From Eubacterium sp. (GTDB lineage: Bacteria; Bacillota_A; Clostridia; Lachnospirales; Lachnospiraceae): a DNA stretch of 5,918 nucleotides. The translations under genes were made by a program, and so were the position numbers. The notes under the pieces were generated by a model. It made no database searches. It saw only the letters and a list, made by a program, of their open reading frames with translations, and was not told where the DNA came from. Below are positions 5,473 to 5,918 of this stretch, one piece after another. Location of the stretch: the NCBI GenBank assembly GCA_017475785.1, contig JAFVEX010000022.1, positions 1-5,918 on the forward strand, read 5' to 3'. Position 1 is the stretch's first letter, and every line of letters begins with the position of its first letter.

Positions 5473-5918
5473 ATGTCAATACTTTCACTTCCCTTCCTGG
5501 GATTTCTGACAATTGTATTTATCTTGTATTACGCGCTCCCAAGGCGGTATCAGTGGGTTGTGCTGCTGGTCTCGGGCATCCTGTTTTATTATCTCTGCAG
5601 CGGCCTGAAAGCGGGACTGTTTATCGTAATCACGATCATTACCACGTTTGCGGGGGCGCGGCGGATCGACCGTCTGAACCGCGAACAGAAGCAGGCCGTA
5701 AAAGAGGCGGGCAAAGAAGCTTCCCGCGATGAAAAGAAAGCAATCAAGGCAGGGTATCAGAAGCGTACGAAACGCGTGCTGGTTCTGACGCTGCTGCTGA
5801 ATTTCGGAATCCTTGCCGTGCTGAAGTACGGCAATTTCGTCATGGAAAATGTCCGCGCGCTGATTCCCTCGGCGGGCGCAGGGGCAAGTCTGCATCTTCT
5901 GCTGCCGCTCGGCATTTC
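5473..5918 (+). CDS. MBOAT-family membrane O-acyltransferase, N-terminal part (cut by the window edge)
   Basis: The frame is open from ATG 5473 to the right edge, showing 148 whole residues. Hydrophobic segments lie at about 5-21, 27-42, 46-60 and 102-117. A highly charged loop at about 62-101 (ARRIDRLNREQKQ, then KRTKR) is expected in the cytoplasm. The window ends in LLLPLGIS, which in AlgI/DltB-type proteins normally runs into LPLGISFYTFQ; this and the helix layout give the family call. The catalytic His of MBOAT proteins lies further downstream and is not visible. These enzymes pass an acyl group (acetyl or D-alanyl) across the membrane to an extracellular polymer, with an SGNH partner. 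The start is only 3 bases after the SGNH stop, in the same frame (TAA GGC ATG). The only Shine-Dalgarno-like bases, TAAGG, abut the start, so translation is probably coupled to the gene upstream. Whether the substrate is peptidoglycan, teichoic acid or an exopolysaccharide cannot be told. Confidence 0.85.
   Translation, partial: MSILSLPFLGFLTIVFILYYALPRRYQWVVLLVSGILFYYLCSGLKAGLFIVITIITTFAGARRIDRLNREQKQAVKEAGKEASRDEKKAIKAGYQKRTKRVLVLTLLLNFGILAVLKYGNFVMENVRALIPSAGAGASLHLLLPLGI

Overview
The window looks like chromosomal DNA of a Gram-positive clostridial bacterium, most likely a fairly GC-rich member of the Lachnospiraceae or a relative. The support is the style of the proteins: a clostridial-type glutaminyl-tRNA synthetase, secreted wall enzymes with aromatic YYF/CYY cell-wall-binding repeats, strong AGGAGG ribosome binding sites, a TTGACA-type promoter, and a SGNH/MBOAT pair. 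The genus is inferred from family resemblance only. All genes seen are on the + strand; the long minus-strand frames are shadows.

Layout. (1) 1-1550: the 3' nine-tenths of glnS, cut by the window edge just after where the HIGH motif should lie. (2) 1551-1656: a gap holding a strong stem-loop without a U-tract, a 13-bp perfect palindrome and a strong RBS. (3) 1657-2952: a secreted N-acetylmuramoyl-L-alanine amidase with signal peptide, aromatic wall-binding repeats and a zinc amidase_3 domain. (4) 2953-3082: an AT-richer gap with a good sigma-A promoter (TTGACA, 17-bp spacer, GATAAG). (5) 3083-4357: a second secreted wall protein with the same repeat module but a Cys-His (NlpC/P60- or CHAP-like) domain of prophage-lysin type; it most likely starts at a TTG codon. 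(6) 4372-5469: a membrane-anchored SGNH-hydrolase-like protein. (7) 5473 to the right edge: the N-terminal third or so of an MBOAT-family membrane O-acyltransferase.

How they may work together. glnS is housekeeping and probably unrelated. Genes 5, 6 and 7 are spaced 14 nt and 3 nt apart and probably form one transcription unit from the 3002-3030 promoter. SGNH plus MBOAT is the usual composition of an extracytoplasmic O-acylation machine (compare DltB/DltD, AlgI/AlgJ/AlgX, PatA/PatB). Here it sits behind two peptidoglycan hydrolases that share one binding module. The testable idea is a wall-remodelling locus in which an acylation machine modifies a wall polymer that the hydrolases bind or cut. 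No piece is a new family on its face; the possibly undescribed part is the combination, together with the Cys-bearing 43-47-residue super-repeat shared by both hydrolases.
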